The notes: generated from the sequence alone by a model not told the origin. DNA of 64,000 nucleotides from Acinetobacter baylyi DSM 14961 = CIP 107474 (GCF_000368685.1 NZ_KB849623.1:124001-188000); one strand, 5' to 3'. Positions 9,305 through 17,294 are shown, counted from the stretch's first letter. Program-made: numbers and translations.

Positions 9305-9888
9305 AAAAAGCAGTATTTAGCACACTAGTCATTGGACTTTTAAGCTTTCAAGCCCATGCAGATTATGTGGCACAACCGCAATCTATTGCAGCACAAGCAG
9401 CACGTTATTCTGTAATGAGTATTCCAGAGCTGACTCAAGCAGCAAAATCTGGTCAAGCTGGTGCCCAGTTCTATTTGGGTGCACATTATCAGCACGGTAA
9501 AAATATTCCCAAAGATGATAAGCAAGCATTTACGTGGTTTAAGGCTGCAGCAGATCAGGGACTTTCCCCTGCTCAGCTCAATGTGGGCCGTATGTATGCA
9601 GATGGCGTCGGTGTTGCTAAAAATGAAGCAATGGCACGCAAGTACTTTGAAAAAGCGGCAAGTAATGGTGACAATCGTGCCAGCTACAATCTGGCGATGA
9701 TGGAAGAACAGAAGAAAAACTATCAGGGTGCGTACCAATGGTACGAGCTTTCAACCCGTGACGGTATGCTGGACAATAAAGTCATTAATATGTCGCAAAG
9801 CAAAAAAACCGCTTTGGCTGCCAACTTGACCCAAGATCAGATTCGTCAAGCGGTTGATCGTGCGGATAAATGGATTCAGGCGCAGTAA
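9301..9888 (+). CDS. Secreted Sel1-repeat protein
   Basis: A 195-residue exported protein with a signal peptide ending near SFQAHA|DY (about residue 20). Sel1-like repeats, a form of tetratricopeptide helical hairpin, follow: GAQFYLGAHYQHG, then AQLNVGRMYADGVGV and ASYNLAMMEEQKK, each spaced about 36 residues apart. Such repeats mediate protein-protein contacts, often in envelope quality control or secretion; no specific role can be read here. The start overlaps the metW stop by four bases, so it is the third gene of the metX-metW unit although its function is not obviously linked to methionine. A strong terminator follows 14 bases after the stop. Confidence 0.85.
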   Translation: MKKAVFSTLVIGLLSFQAHADYVAQPQSIAAQAARYSVMSIPELTQAAKSGQAGAQFYLGAHYQHGKNIPKDDKQAFTWFKAAADQGLSPAQLNVGRMYADGVGVAKNEAMARKYFEKAASNGDNRASYNLAMMEEQKKNYQGAYQWYELSTRDGMLDNKVINMSQSKKTALAANLTQDQIRQAVDRADKWIQAQ

Positions 9889-9902
9889 GTTTTTTGAATT
9901 TT

Positions 9903-9924
9903 AAAGCACCTTCGGGTGCTTTTT
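9903..9924 (+). terminator. Rho-independent terminator of the metX-metW unit
   Basis: AAAGCACC and GGTGCTTT form a perfect 8-bp stem with a stable TTCG tetraloop and a T run. It argues that the next gene starts at 9962 rather than at the in-frame TTG 9923. Confidence 0.9.
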
Positions 9925-9961
9925 GTTTTTTAGTTTTTCTCTTTTTACTCGAGTTTTAATT

Positions 9962-10594
9962 ATGTCTGCACCACATTGGCTCTCTCAAGGCACACTCGTC
10001 TTAGCCAGCAACAACAAAGGTAAAATTACCGAATTTGAAAAGTTATTTGCCGAGCTTCAGCTTCCTGTCGATGTCATTCCTCAAGGCCAACTGAACATCC
10101 CAGATGCCATTGAGGACGGTTTAAGCTTTGTTGAAAATGCCATTATTAAAGCACGGCATGCCTCTAAAATTTCAGGGAAACCTGCGATTGCCGATGATTC
10201 AGGAATTTGTGTTCCTGTATTGGGCGGTGCTCCAGGAATCTATTCTGCACGTTATGCAGGTGATCATGGCAATGATGCTGCCAATAATGAGAAACTTCTG
10301 CATGACTTAAAGCCGTTCCGTAATGCTGAACAAGCGATTCAAGGCATGTTTGTATGCGTACTCGCCTTAGTCGAGCATGCCGAAGATCCTCTGCCGCAAA
10401 TTTTCCAAGGATTTTGGCATGGCGAAATTTTGGAACAAGCACGTGGTGAACATGGCTTTGGTTATGATCCATTATTTTGGTTGTCTGAACTAAAAATGAG
10501 CAGTGCGGAAATGAGCAAGGAAGAAAAGAATAAAATCAGCCATCGTGGACAGGCGATGCAGCGCTTTCGTGAGAGTTTGATGACTAGAGAGTGA
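9962..10594 (+). CDS. rdgB: Non-canonical purine NTP pyrophosphatase (RdgB/HAM1)
   Basis: Hydrolyses XTP, ITP and dITP to monophosphates, keeping deaminated purines out of DNA and RNA. The 210-residue product has the Ham1 signatures: LASNNKGKITEF for nucleotide and metal binding near the N-terminus, ADDSGICVPVLGGAPGIYSA in the middle, FGYDPLFW and the C-terminal SHRGQA. The ATG at 9962 (MSAPHWLSQG) is chosen because the longer frame from TTG 9923 would begin inside the preceding terminator. The ribosome-binding site is weak. It forms its own transcription unit after a terminator. The assignment is secure. Confidence 0.95.
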   Translation: MSAPHWLSQGTLVLASNNKGKITEFEKLFAELQLPVDVIPQGQLNIPDAIEDGLSFVENAIIKARHASKISGKPAIADDSGICVPVLGGAPGIYSARYAGDHGNDAANNEKLLHDLKPFRNAEQAIQGMFVCVLALVEHAEDPLPQIFQGFWHGEILEQARGEHGFGYDPLFWLSELKMSSAEMSKEEKNKISHRGQAMQRFRESLMTRE

Positions 10595-10619
10595 ATAAGT
10601 TAAATAAAATTAGATACGC

Positions 10620-10775
10620 GAAAACGTCGTTCGCAACTGTTCGAGACAAACCACTATCTGCAATATATTGTTTCTGCGATATATTATTATGTAATGCAAG
10701 ATAACGAGTTTTGCGAACGACAATGGTTTTGCCTACTTTTGCCAAATGAGAAACATCGTTTCGCAAGGTAGGTCG
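10620..10775. repeat. Palindrome-rich intergenic element, likely dispersed repeat
   Basis: The 280-base gap between rdgB and the permease gene holds GTCGTTCGCAA (10626-10636) and its exact inverse TTGCGAACGAC (10711-10721). Between them is a near-direct repeat (CTGCAATATATT and CTGCGATATATT). A second hairpin is bounded by CCTAC (10732) and GTAGG (10772). On the minus strand a 60-codon frame (10766-10584, MRNDVSHLAKVGKT...) runs through it, ending inside rdgB. I recall similar short frames scattered through Acinetobacter genomes, which suggests a dispersed repeat rather than a gene. Copy number cannot be judged within this window. Confidence 0.45.
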
Positions 10776-10874
10776 AACCGAAGGTTAAATCTGCTTTCAA
10801 GTCTTAATGGTCAAACACTGTTCTGAAATAACAACATAGCGGATTAAATTCTATTGGGCTTCGACCATTTAGAC

Positions 10875-11753
10875 TTAAAAATAAAAATGCAGCAACATCC
10901 CATAAACAGCAATGACTACACAACTCACCATCGTACCCGATGCAATATACTTTGCCGAAAGACCAGTCCCTTGATAATGTGTTTCCAGTGCAACAATATT
11001 TGCCGCAGGTGGCAAACAGAACAACAAAAACATCACACCTATATATTCCTGAATACGTGGAATCGGTAGATAAAAATAAGCAATGCTACAAAGCACTAAA
11101 CCACAAACGAGCTTTAACGCTAAAATCATGCTGCTGCGTTTCAAGTCATTAAAATTGACTTTGGTTTTGCGTAACCACATGCCTAACACGCACATTCCAG
11201 CAAAGGTCATTCCGACTTTACTGGCATGATAGACCAGATCAAACCAATGGGTATTTTGAATATTTTGTACATCCAATAAACGACAGAACCCTGCAAGAAC
11301 AAGTGCAATAAAGGGTGGGGATTGCATGACTTTTTTTAAAATGATGCGTTTAGCTTGTGGTTCCGTAGAAACAGCAGTAACCGCCCAGATATTGCCAAAA
11401 ATAGACCCTCCAATATATAACGCAACAATCGCAGGGCTAATTTGTGGACCAAAAATGGCAATTGCAAAAGGAAATCCCAACCATGCCATATTGACATAAC
11501 TAAAGCATAAAGCACCTAGTCTGTCTTTAAATAGCGTAATAAATAGTCCATACAATAAACCTGCCGAGATGAAACTAAACAGCATTAAACTCAGGCTACC
11601 AGGTTGGTAAAACACCATATTGTAGACAATGACAATCGGTATAAACACGCGCGCCAACAAGGTTGCCAACAAGGGTTTTAAATGTTCGGAAAGCTTATAT
11701 TGCGCCAGACATAACCCAACGATAAATGCAATCAGTGGAAGAATTAAACTCAC
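10875..11753 (-). CDS. AEC-family (auxin efflux carrier-like) permease
   Basis: Inner-membrane transporter of the bile/arsenite/riboflavin-like AEC family, 292 residues, almost entirely hydrophobic. The two five-helix halves are visible: N-terminal LILPLIAFIVGLCLAQYKL and FIPIVIVYNMVF, and C-terminal LPPAANIVALETHYQG, which resembles the conserved AEC C-terminal segment (PxAxNA/IVLA with a charged loop). Members export or import dicarboxylates, amino acids or other organic acids; the substrate here is unknown. It is transcribed away from tatABC, with the Pho-box array lying in the shared 150-base intergenic region, so phosphate control of this gene too is possible. Family is clear, substrate is not. 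Confidence 0.85.
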   Translation of the reverse strand: MSLILPLIAFIVGLCLAQYKLSEHLKPLLATLLARVFIPIVIVYNMVFYQPGSLSLMLFSFISAGLLYGLFITLFKDRLGALCFSYVNMAWLGFPFAIAIFGPQISPAIVALYIGGSIFGNIWAVTAVSTEPQAKRIILKKVMQSPPFIALVLAGFCRLLDVQNIQNTHWFDLVYHASKVGMTFAGMCVLGMWLRKTKVNFNDLKRSSMILALKLVCGLVLCSIAYFYLPIPRIQEYIGVMFLLFCLPPAANIVALETHYQGTGLSAKYIASGTMVSCVVIAVYGMLLHFYF

Positions 11754-11821
11754 AGTCCATCTCTAAAATACAATTTAAACTTTTGATAGGGATACTAACA
11801 TTTCAATCTTAAAAAATAAGA

Positions 11822-11861
11822 CTGTCTTAAAACTGCAATCCAAATGTCACAAGATTGTCAT
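11822..11861 (+). promoter_or_regulatory. Tandem Pho-box-like array upstream of tatABC
   Basis: Four heptamers resembling the PhoB half-site CTGTCAT recur at exact 11-base spacing: CTGTCTT (11822), CTGCAAT (11833), ATGTCAC (11844) and TTGTCAT (11855), separated by four mostly A bases. This is two Pho boxes in tandem, about 45-80 bases before the tatA start. It fits the PhoX-family Tat substrate encoded after tatC. Prediction from pattern only. Confidence 0.6.
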
Positions 11862-11904
11862 GCCAAACTGTTGAAATAACAACAAACTTTTGGAGTATAT
11901 AAAA

Positions 11905-12126
11905 ATGGCAGGTTTATCGATTTGGCATGTGGTCATTTTCTTGATTGTGGTCGTACTTTTATTTGGTACATCAAAACTAAAAAATCTCGGAAAAGATGTC
12001 GGCGGTGCAGTCAAAGATTTTAAAAAATCAATGCGCGATGAAACTGAAGAAAATGCTCAATTACATACTCCACGCACTATTGATGCAGAAGTTAAGACAG
12101 CAGATCATTCTTCTGCGAAAAGCTAA
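11905..12126 (+). CDS. tatA: Sec-independent translocase subunit TatA
   Basis: Small membrane protein (73 residues) that multimerises to form the Tat pore for folded proteins in the inner membrane. It has one N-terminal helix ([15 protein letters not shown]), the [22 protein letters not shown] hinge and amphipathic helix in which F-G and the basic face are conserved, and a charged disordered tail. The ATG at 11905 is preceded by TGGAG at 9 bases; a TTG start at 11890 would add five residues with no such site. It is first in tatA-tatB-tatC, with 12 bases to tatB. The Pho-box-like array upstream suggests phosphate-responsive expression. Confidence 0.95.
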   Translation: MAGLSIWHVVIFLIVVVLLFGTSKLKNLGKDVGGAVKDFKKSMRDETEENAQLHTPRTIDAEVKTADHSSAKS

Positions 12127-12138
12127 GAGTGTTTTAAA

Positions 12139-12597
12139 ATGTTAGATGTCGGTTTTGGTGAACTCTTCTGTTTCGGGATTATTGCACTACTCGTGCTTGG
12201 TCCAGATAAACTTCCCGTTGCTGCACGTTTCGCAGGACGTTGGTATGCCAGAATTAAGCGTTATATCTCAAATATTCAAAATGAGATTGATCGTGAATTG
12301 AATCTTTCCGAATTCCGTAAAGAAATGCAGGATGAATTAGATCGTTTACATACGCTTGAGCAAACGATGCAGGCGCGATTAAAAGAAATCGAAAAAGCGT
12401 CAACAGAAAAAATTGCTGAACAGCCCAAACAACCGATTGAATCAGAACCATCTATCACGCCCCAAAAATACATATTTTGTATAACCCCACAAACGATTGT
12501 GCCTTTTTGCCATCAAAAGCAGCATTATCAACAGCCTGAACGTTATAACGACTTAGTGCTTGAATCTTCTTCTGTCGAGTTAAAGATTGCCGTATGA
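12139..12597 (+). CDS. tatB: Sec-independent translocase subunit TatB
   Basis: Part of the TatBC receptor that recognises twin-arginine signal peptides. The N-terminal membrane helix (FGELFCFGIIALLVLGPDKLP) carries the conserved LGPDKLP turn, followed by the amphipathic RFAGRWYARIKR helix and a long coiled-coil-like acidic/basic segment up to about residue 95. The last 45 residues (about 108-152) are rich in Gln, Pro and Ile and contain two Cys, unlike the acidic, Pro-rich TatB tails I know, but the tail is poorly conserved in general. Its TGA overlaps the tatC ATG (ATGA). Length 152 is within the family range. A frameshift near the 3' end cannot be excluded but is not needed. Confidence 0.93.
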   Translation: MLDVGFGELFCFGIIALLVLGPDKLPVAARFAGRWYARIKRYISNIQNEIDRELNLSEFRKEMQDELDRLHTLEQTMQARLKEIEKASTEKIAEQPKQPIESEPSITPQKYIFCITPQTIVPFCHQKQHYQQPERYNDLVLESSSVELKIAV

Positions 12598-13355
12598 GCC
12601 AGATCCCTTCAAATGACATCATGCCTGCCCAAGAAACCTTGGAACAGATGCCTATTACTCAACATTTGATTGCATTGAGACGACACCTATTTAAGATCGT
12701 TGGGGTTACGCTCGCTTTATTTTTTATTTTATTACCATTTCGTAATACGACGTATCAGTGGCTGTCAGAGCCTCTTCGTCGCCAGATGCCAAGCACATCC
12801 TCCATGATTGCAACAGATGTTACAGCAACATTTATGGCACCTTTCAAGCTCAATTTATGTGTTGCCATGATGTTGGCCATGCCATTTATTTTATTTCAGC
12901 TCTGGACCTTTGTTAAACCCGCCTTATATGAAAAAGAAAAACATTTAGCCATACCACTTTTAGTGGGTAGTATTGTGCTGTTTTATACAGGCGTTGCTTT
13001 TGCTTACTTTATTGCCTTACCTGGCATTTTACATTTCTTTATGAGCGTTTCACCTGAAACTGTCGCGCCGATGACCGATATCAATAGTTATCTGGATTTC
13101 TGTTTAAAGTTATTTCTGGTTTTTGGTTTTACCTTTGAAATTCCAATTGCGACCTTATTGCTCATCTTGATTGGAATCGTAAATACACAAAGTCTGGTCG
13201 AGAAAAGACGTTTTATTGTGGTCGGTTGCTTTTTTATCTCGATGTTTATCACACCGCCCGATGCGATTTCCATGATTATGCTCGCTGTTCCAATGTGGTT
13301 ATTGTTTGAGCTTGGATTAATTTTTGGAAAGATCCTCGAAAAACGTAGAGCTTAA
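12594..13355 (+). CDS. tatC: Sec-independent translocase subunit TatC
   Basis: Polytopic inner-membrane core of the Tat translocase; it binds the twin-arginine motif. The 253-residue protein starts with the conserved cytoplasmic PITQHLIALRRHLFK segment. The first periplasmic-loop and helix region keeps FMAPFKLNLCVAMMLAMPFILFQLW and FVKPALYEKEK. Later helices keep FGFTFEIPIATLLLI and the FITPPDAISMIMLAVPMWLLFELG end. All main TatC signatures are present. It overlaps tatB by four bases. The DUF839 gene follows 177 bases downstream with its own Pho-box-like array, so TatC both ends this operon and sits next to a probable substrate. Confidence 0.96.
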   Translation: MSQIPSNDIMPAQETLEQMPITQHLIALRRHLFKIVGVTLALFFILLPFRNTTYQWLSEPLRRQMPSTSSMIATDVTATFMAPFKLNLCVAMMLAMPFILFQLWTFVKPALYEKEKHLAIPLLVGSIVLFYTGVAFAYFIALPGILHFFMSVSPETVAPMTDINSYLDFCLKLFLVFGFTFEIPIATLLLILIGIVNTQSLVEKRRFIVVGCFFISMFITPPDAISMIMLAVPMWLLFELGLIFGKILEKRRA

Positions 13356-13436
13356 CATCTGGTTATTTTTAATACTGCAATCCTGTCCATTCACCAGGTG
13401 TATAATTATATGATTTATAAAAATTAATTCACAAAA

Positions 13437-13487
13437 TTGTCTTCAAATTGACTTAAAAGTGTAAAAAAAACGTCACTAAGCTTTCTT
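13437..13487 (+). promoter_or_regulatory. Second 11-base-periodic Pho-box-like array upstream of the DUF839 gene
   Basis: Five heptamers at exact 11-base spacing, separated by A-rich tetramers: TTGTCTT (13437), TTGACTT (13448), GTGTAAA (13459), ACGTCAC (13470) and CTTTCTT (13481). Each matches CTGTCAT at only four or five positions, so this array is weaker than the one before tatA. It ends 45 bases before the gene start. Confidence 0.4.
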
Positions 13488-13532
13488 AAAATCATTGCTG
13501 TTCCAAACACAAATAATTTATACGGATTTCTC

Positions 13533-15518
13533 ATGACAACGACATCGGCAAATCAGCACCCTACCCGTCGCGATCTTCTAAAATGGTTTACTGGTATTCC
13601 TTTTTTACCACTCGGGGCAATGGCAACAGCAGCAACACTGGCAGGATGCAATGACAGTGACACATCAACTACACCAACAAAGACTGTAAACTTTAAAAGT
13701 GCAACATTTACCTCTATGGATGCACCTACGCTTAGCAACCCTGCAGCTATGGCGACAACAACAGTTAATTCAAAACTGAGTGTGAATTGGGATGATGGCT
13801 CTAAAACTGACTATCAGCTTGCCTATAAGCCATTTTTTAAAACAGGCGATCAAGTTCCAAGCTTAACATCTGGAACAGTGATCGCTGGTGGGTATGTTGA
13901 TGCCAAAGGTAATCCTATCATCGACAAATCTATCCCAGGTTCTGAACGTCAATTTTTCTCGGACTGTCCAGATGGTTCTTCATTAATTACTGTACCCAAT
14001 GCAAATGTTGCTGGGGTGAATAATCCAGTATTTCATGTGGTGCAATTTGAATACACAACAAAAGACCTGGCTGGTAAAAGTATGTATGGTAAATTACCAT
14101 CGCCAATTGCAGTACTTACCCTAGATCAGGATCAAAAAACGGGTCACTTGGAACTTAAAAAATACTATAACGTTGATATGTCCATTGCGCATGGTTTATG
14201 GATTACCTGTGGTGCGAGCATGTCACCATGGGGAACTCATCTTTCTAGCGAAGAATACGAGCCAGATGCATTTGATCAAGGTGTCGGGACTGCGCTATCT
14301 ACAGTGACTGCTTATAGCCAAAACTACTTTGGTGATACCACCACAGCAAATCCATATAACTATGGACATTTGCCTGAAGTCACGGTTCATGCAGATGGTA
14401 CAGGCAGCGTGAAAAAGCATTTCTGTGTAGGTCGTATTTCACATGAATTGGTACAGGTGATGCCAGATAATCGTACCTTGATTATGGGCGATGACTATAC
14501 CAATGGTGGTTTCTTCATGTTTGTTGCAGATAAAGAAAAAGATTTATCTGCAGGTACACTCTATGTTGCCAAATATACTTCTGTATTCTCTGAAAATACC
14601 ATTGCACCGATTCAATGGATTAACTTGGGGCATGCCACCAGCCAAGAAATCTCAGATTTGGTCAATGTGAGTAAAATTAAGCCGACTGATATTATGGAAA
14701 GCTTATCTACACAACCTGCGGATACAACAGGCTATACTCAAATTACCCTCAATACCAAAACACTATGGGTAAAAGTTAAATCGGGTATGGAAAAAGCAGC
14801 GGCTTTCCTTGAAACACACCGTTATGCAGCATTGAAAGGCGGAAGTATGGCCTTTACCAAACTGGAAGGCACAACCGTCAATATCAAAGATAAAGTGGCC
14901 TACTCTGCGGTATCTTATTTGCAAAAATCGATGGTCAAGAATGGTTCTGGCTGGGTGGAATCAAATAACGTTTCTTTCAGCAAAGCAATCAATGCTGGTG
15001 CTGTCGTAGCGCATGACATGAAAGGTGGCCAAATTGATTCGACTGGTGCAACCATCAATAGTGACTGGGTTGCTTATCAATCACGTGTCTTGATTGCAGG
15101 AGAAGATCTTGCAGCCTCAGATACGCTTGGCAATACAGCCAATCCTGATAAAATTGCCAATCCTGATAACTTGAAATACTCGGAAGCATTACGCACCTTA
15201 TTTATTGGTGAAGACAGCGGGATGCATGTCAATAACTTCTTATGGGCATATAACGTCGATACCAAAGTATTGTCACGTATTCTATCTACACCAGCAGGTG
15301 CAGAATCAACAGGCCTTCACGCAGTCGATTCAATCAATGGCTGGACCTATATCATGAGTAATTTTCAGCATGCCGGAGATTGGGAAAGCATTCACTCAAA
15401 TGTAAAAGGCACACTGCAAAGCTATATCAATGCCAATTATAATAATGGTTATGCGGCTGCCGTTGGTTATCTTACTGCTGATCCTATTGCACCATCGATG
15501 GTAAAAAAATCATCATAA
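13533..15518 (+). CDS. PhoX-family (DUF839) phosphatase-like Tat-exported protein
   Basis: Predicted beta-propeller phosphatase of the PhoX/DUF839 family, 661 residues. PhoX enzymes are Tat-exported, calcium- and iron-dependent alkaline phosphatases. The N-terminus has a twin-arginine motif TRRDLLKWF (R12-R13), a hydrophobic stretch and then LAGC at 36-39, a lipobox that would make it a Tat-exported lipoprotein. Family-like segments include TCGASMSPWGTHLSSEEYEP, VGRISHELVQVMPDNRT, MGDDYTNGGFFMFVADK and FIGEDSGMHVNNFLWAYN. The SSEE replaces the more usual CEE, which I could not map to an active-site residue. It follows tatABC directly and has its own Pho-box-like array. The family is secure; phosphatase activity is inferred. 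Confidence 0.88.
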   Translation: MTTTSANQHPTRRDLLKWFTGIPFLPLGAMATAATLAGCNDSDTSTTPTKTVNFKSATFTSMDAPTLSNPAAMATTTVNSKLSVNWDDGSKTDYQLAYKPFFKTGDQVPSLTSGTVIAGGYVDAKGNPIIDKSIPGSERQFFSDCPDGSSLITVPNANVAGVNNPVFHVVQFEYTTKDLAGKSMYGKLPSPIAVLTLDQDQKTGHLELKKYYNVDMSIAHGLWITCGASMSPWGTHLSSEEYEPDAFDQGVGTALSTVTAYSQNYFGDTTTANPYNYGHLPEVTVHADGTGSVKKHFCVGRISHELVQVMPDNRTLIMGDDYTNGGFFMFVADKEKDLSAGTLYVAKYTSVFSENTIAPIQWINLGHATSQEISDLVNVSKIKPTDIMESLSTQPADTTGYTQITLNTKTLWVKVKSGMEKAAAFLETHRYAALKGGSMAFTKLEGTTVNIKDKVAYSAVSYLQKSMVKNGSGWVESNNVSFSKAINAGAVVAHDMKGGQIDSTGATINSDWVAYQSRVLIAGEDLAASDTLGNTANPDKIANPDNLKYSEALRTLFIGEDSGMHVNNFLWAYNVDTKVLSRILSTPAGAESTGLHAVDSINGWTYIMSNFQHAGDWESIHSNVKGTLQSYINANYNNGYAAAVGYLTADPIAPSMVKKSS

Positions 15519-15536
15519 AATCAAGTGTAGTGTGTG

Positions 15537-15568
15537 TGCCAAGTGAGTTTTAACTTACTTGGCATTTT
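15537..15568. terminator. Bidirectional terminator between the DUF839 and NRDE genes
   Basis: TGCCAAGTGAGTT and AACTTACTTGGCA form a 13-bp stem with one G-T wobble and a TT loop, with T runs on both strands. It serves the two convergent genes. Confidence 0.88.
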
Positions 15569-16343
15569 ATTGAATCTGAATATCCATTCGCATCATCTCT
15601 CCTGCATGATCCCCCCACTGGGTTTTCTCTGCCCAGATCCAGCGTCGTTTCATCAGTCTTAAAAAATTGGAACAGCGTGTACCGTACACTGGACTTTGAA
15701 TAAATGTCGAAGACAGCAGTTCTTCCATATCTGGATGGATTCCTGTACTCGGGAGTAATTCTGGAATGACTTTACGCTCATCCTCCAGAATATCCCACGC
15801 TGTATATTCTAAATCGTGTTCGGCGATTTCAGCCTGTAACATCGGTACAAACTCTTGAGTAAACCTTTTGCGCAAATGCGCTGTTTTTTCCCAATGTTCA
15901 GACATCAGACCATTGGATACCACGTAAACGCCTTTTGCCAATACCTGTGGCGCTTCACCACGATTACTCATATAAACAGCCTGACTCTGATCCCCCATAA
16001 ATAAATTAAAACCTGCATAGTGTTGTTGCCTTTGCTCAAGCTGTTTGGCAAAACGAATCGGGGCTAAATCAGACAATAAAAAATCTTCAACCAATGTTCC
16101 CCGAGAAGTGTCATAGATCTTTTTATCATGGCCATCACGAAAATTTGTCACCACCGCCCAACGCCCCGAAGCTGTAATCCCCATCCAGGTGCCGCCCGAC
16201 TGTAAATCCCGACCTGCAATAATCGGTGTGTTTTCCCAAAGATGTAATTGTGTTGTGGGACGTGCATAAAACTCATCCCGATTCGATAAAAGACATAGCG
16301 GGATCTGATCAAACACTTGCCATGCCAGTGCAACAATACACAT
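15567..16343 (-). CDS. NRDE/TANGO2-family protein
   Basis: The 258-residue product belongs to the NRDE family (transport and Golgi organisation 2 homologues), named for the NRDE motif visible in LLSNRDEFYARPT near residue 19. The second residue is Cys, as in most members (MCIVALAW), and the fold is thought to be Ntn-hydrolase-like. Other family segments are IAGRDLQSGGTWMGI, VTNFRD and VVSNGLM, with C-terminal YGTRCSN. Bacterial and human homologues have been connected with haem or lipid handling, without an agreed reaction. It converges on the DUF839 gene and is divergent from lgt with 92 bases between. Family sure, function unknown. Confidence 0.88.
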   Translation of the reverse strand: MCIVALAWQVFDQIPLCLLSNRDEFYARPTTQLHLWENTPIIAGRDLQSGGTWMGITASGRWAVVTNFRDGHDKKIYDTSRGTLVEDFLLSDLAPIRFAKQLEQRQQHYAGFNLFMGDQSQAVYMSNRGEAPQVLAKGVYVVSNGLMSEHWEKTAHLRKRFTQEFVPMLQAEIAEHDLEYTAWDILEDERKVIPELLPSTGIHPDMEELLSSTFIQSPVYGTRCSNFLRLMKRRWIWAEKTQWGDHAGEMMRMDIQIQ

Positions 16344-16435
16344 GATGTTTTCTCTTTAACTTTACACACTGAATGTACAACATTTTTCTCACATTCCGTT
16401 AAAATCTCTGCCAAAGATAAAATGAAGGAACAGGT

Positions 16436-17257
16436 ATGCTCACCTATCCAAATATTGATCCTGTTGCACTTTCACTAGGTCCACTGAAAGTACACTGGTA
16501 TGGTCTGATGTATTTACTGGCATTTTTATGTGCCTGGGGACTGGCCTCCTACCGCGCGAAACAACGTGACAGTTGGACTTCAGAAATGGTTTCTGATCTG
16601 GTCTTTTACGGTGCTCTCGGTGTCGTTCTAGGTGGACGAGTCGGCTATGTCCTGTTTTACGAGTTTGATAAGTTTCTGGCCAATCCGATCTGGCTGTTTC
16701 AAGTCTGGACTGGGGGCATGAGTTTTCATGGTGGCTTCATTGGGGTCATGCTCGCCATGATTTTATGGTGCCGTAAATATCAAAAGACTTGGTTCGAAAC
16801 ATTAGACTTTATTGCACCTTGTGTCCCTACTGGACTGATGTTTGGCCGAATTGGTAATTTTATTGGAGCTGAACTCTACGGTCGTGAAGTTCAAGATCCT
16901 AATTACCCGTTTGGTATGATTTTCCCAACCGATCCATTCCACCTTGTACGTCATCCCTCTCAGATCTATCAAGCTATATGTGAAGGTCTACTTTTATTTA
17001 TCTTACTGTGGTGGTTTAGTTCAAAACCACGTCCGCGTATGGCGGTATCGGCCTTGTTTCTGATGGGCTATGGTGTTGCTCGTTTTGTAGTTGAGTTCTT
17101 TAGAGAACCTGATGCAGATCAGGGCTTCATTTTATTTGGCTGGATGACCAAAGGTCAAATTCTGACTGTGCCGATGTTACTCATTGGTCTGTGGATGATC
17201 TGGTATGCCTATCAACGCAAAGTTTATGACTGGGGCCCATTAAAAACCCACAAATGA
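16436..17257 (+). CDS. lgt: Phosphatidylglycerol-prolipoprotein diacylglyceryl transferase
   Basis: Inner-membrane enzyme that transfers diacylglycerol to the lipobox Cys of prolipoproteins, the first step of lipoprotein maturation. The 273 residues hold about seven membrane helices. Diagnostic segments are VHWYGLMYLLAF, GGRVGYVLFYE, GMSFHGGFIGV with the essential His, the Lgt signature GRIGNFIGAELYGR and the C-terminal RFVVEFFREPD. The ATG at 16436 follows GAAGGAACAGGT. The gene lies upstream of thyA, with which lgt is commonly linked; here two small membrane-protein genes intervene. A terminator follows. Several lipoproteins in the window (20873, 58102 and possibly 13533) would be its substrates. 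Confidence 0.97.
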   Translation: MLTYPNIDPVALSLGPLKVHWYGLMYLLAFLCAWGLASYRAKQRDSWTSEMVSDLVFYGALGVVLGGRVGYVLFYEFDKFLANPIWLFQVWTGGMSFHGGFIGVMLAMILWCRKYQKTWFETLDFIAPCVPTGLMFGRIGNFIGAELYGREVQDPNYPFGMIFPTDPFHLVRHPSQIYQAICEGLLLFILLWWFSSKPRPRMAVSALFLMGYGVARFVVEFFREPDADQGFILFGWMTKGQILTVPMLLIGLWMIWYAYQRKVYDWGPLKTHK

Positions 17258-17261
17258 TTTT

Positions 17262-17294
17262 GAGATGCCCTTTTAGATATAAAGGGCATCTTCT
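17262..17294 (+). terminator. Rho-independent terminator of lgt
   Basis: GATGCCCTTT and AAAGGGCATC form a perfect 10-bp stem, followed by a modest T-rich tract, five bases after the lgt stop. Confidence 0.75.

Noticed and set aside
9923..9961. Longer rdgB start at TTG 9923
   Set aside because: It would begin inside the terminator of the preceding unit and adds residues unlike the family.
10584..10766. 60-codon minus-strand frame after rdgB as a real gene
   Set aside because: It coincides with a palindromic element and overlaps the rdgB 3' end; better explained as repeat DNA.
13380..13396. CTGCAAT/CTGTCCAT before the DUF839 gene as a Pho box
   Set aside because: The two half-sites are not 11 bases apart, so the geometry is wrong for PhoB; only the array at 13437-13487 keeps the spacing.
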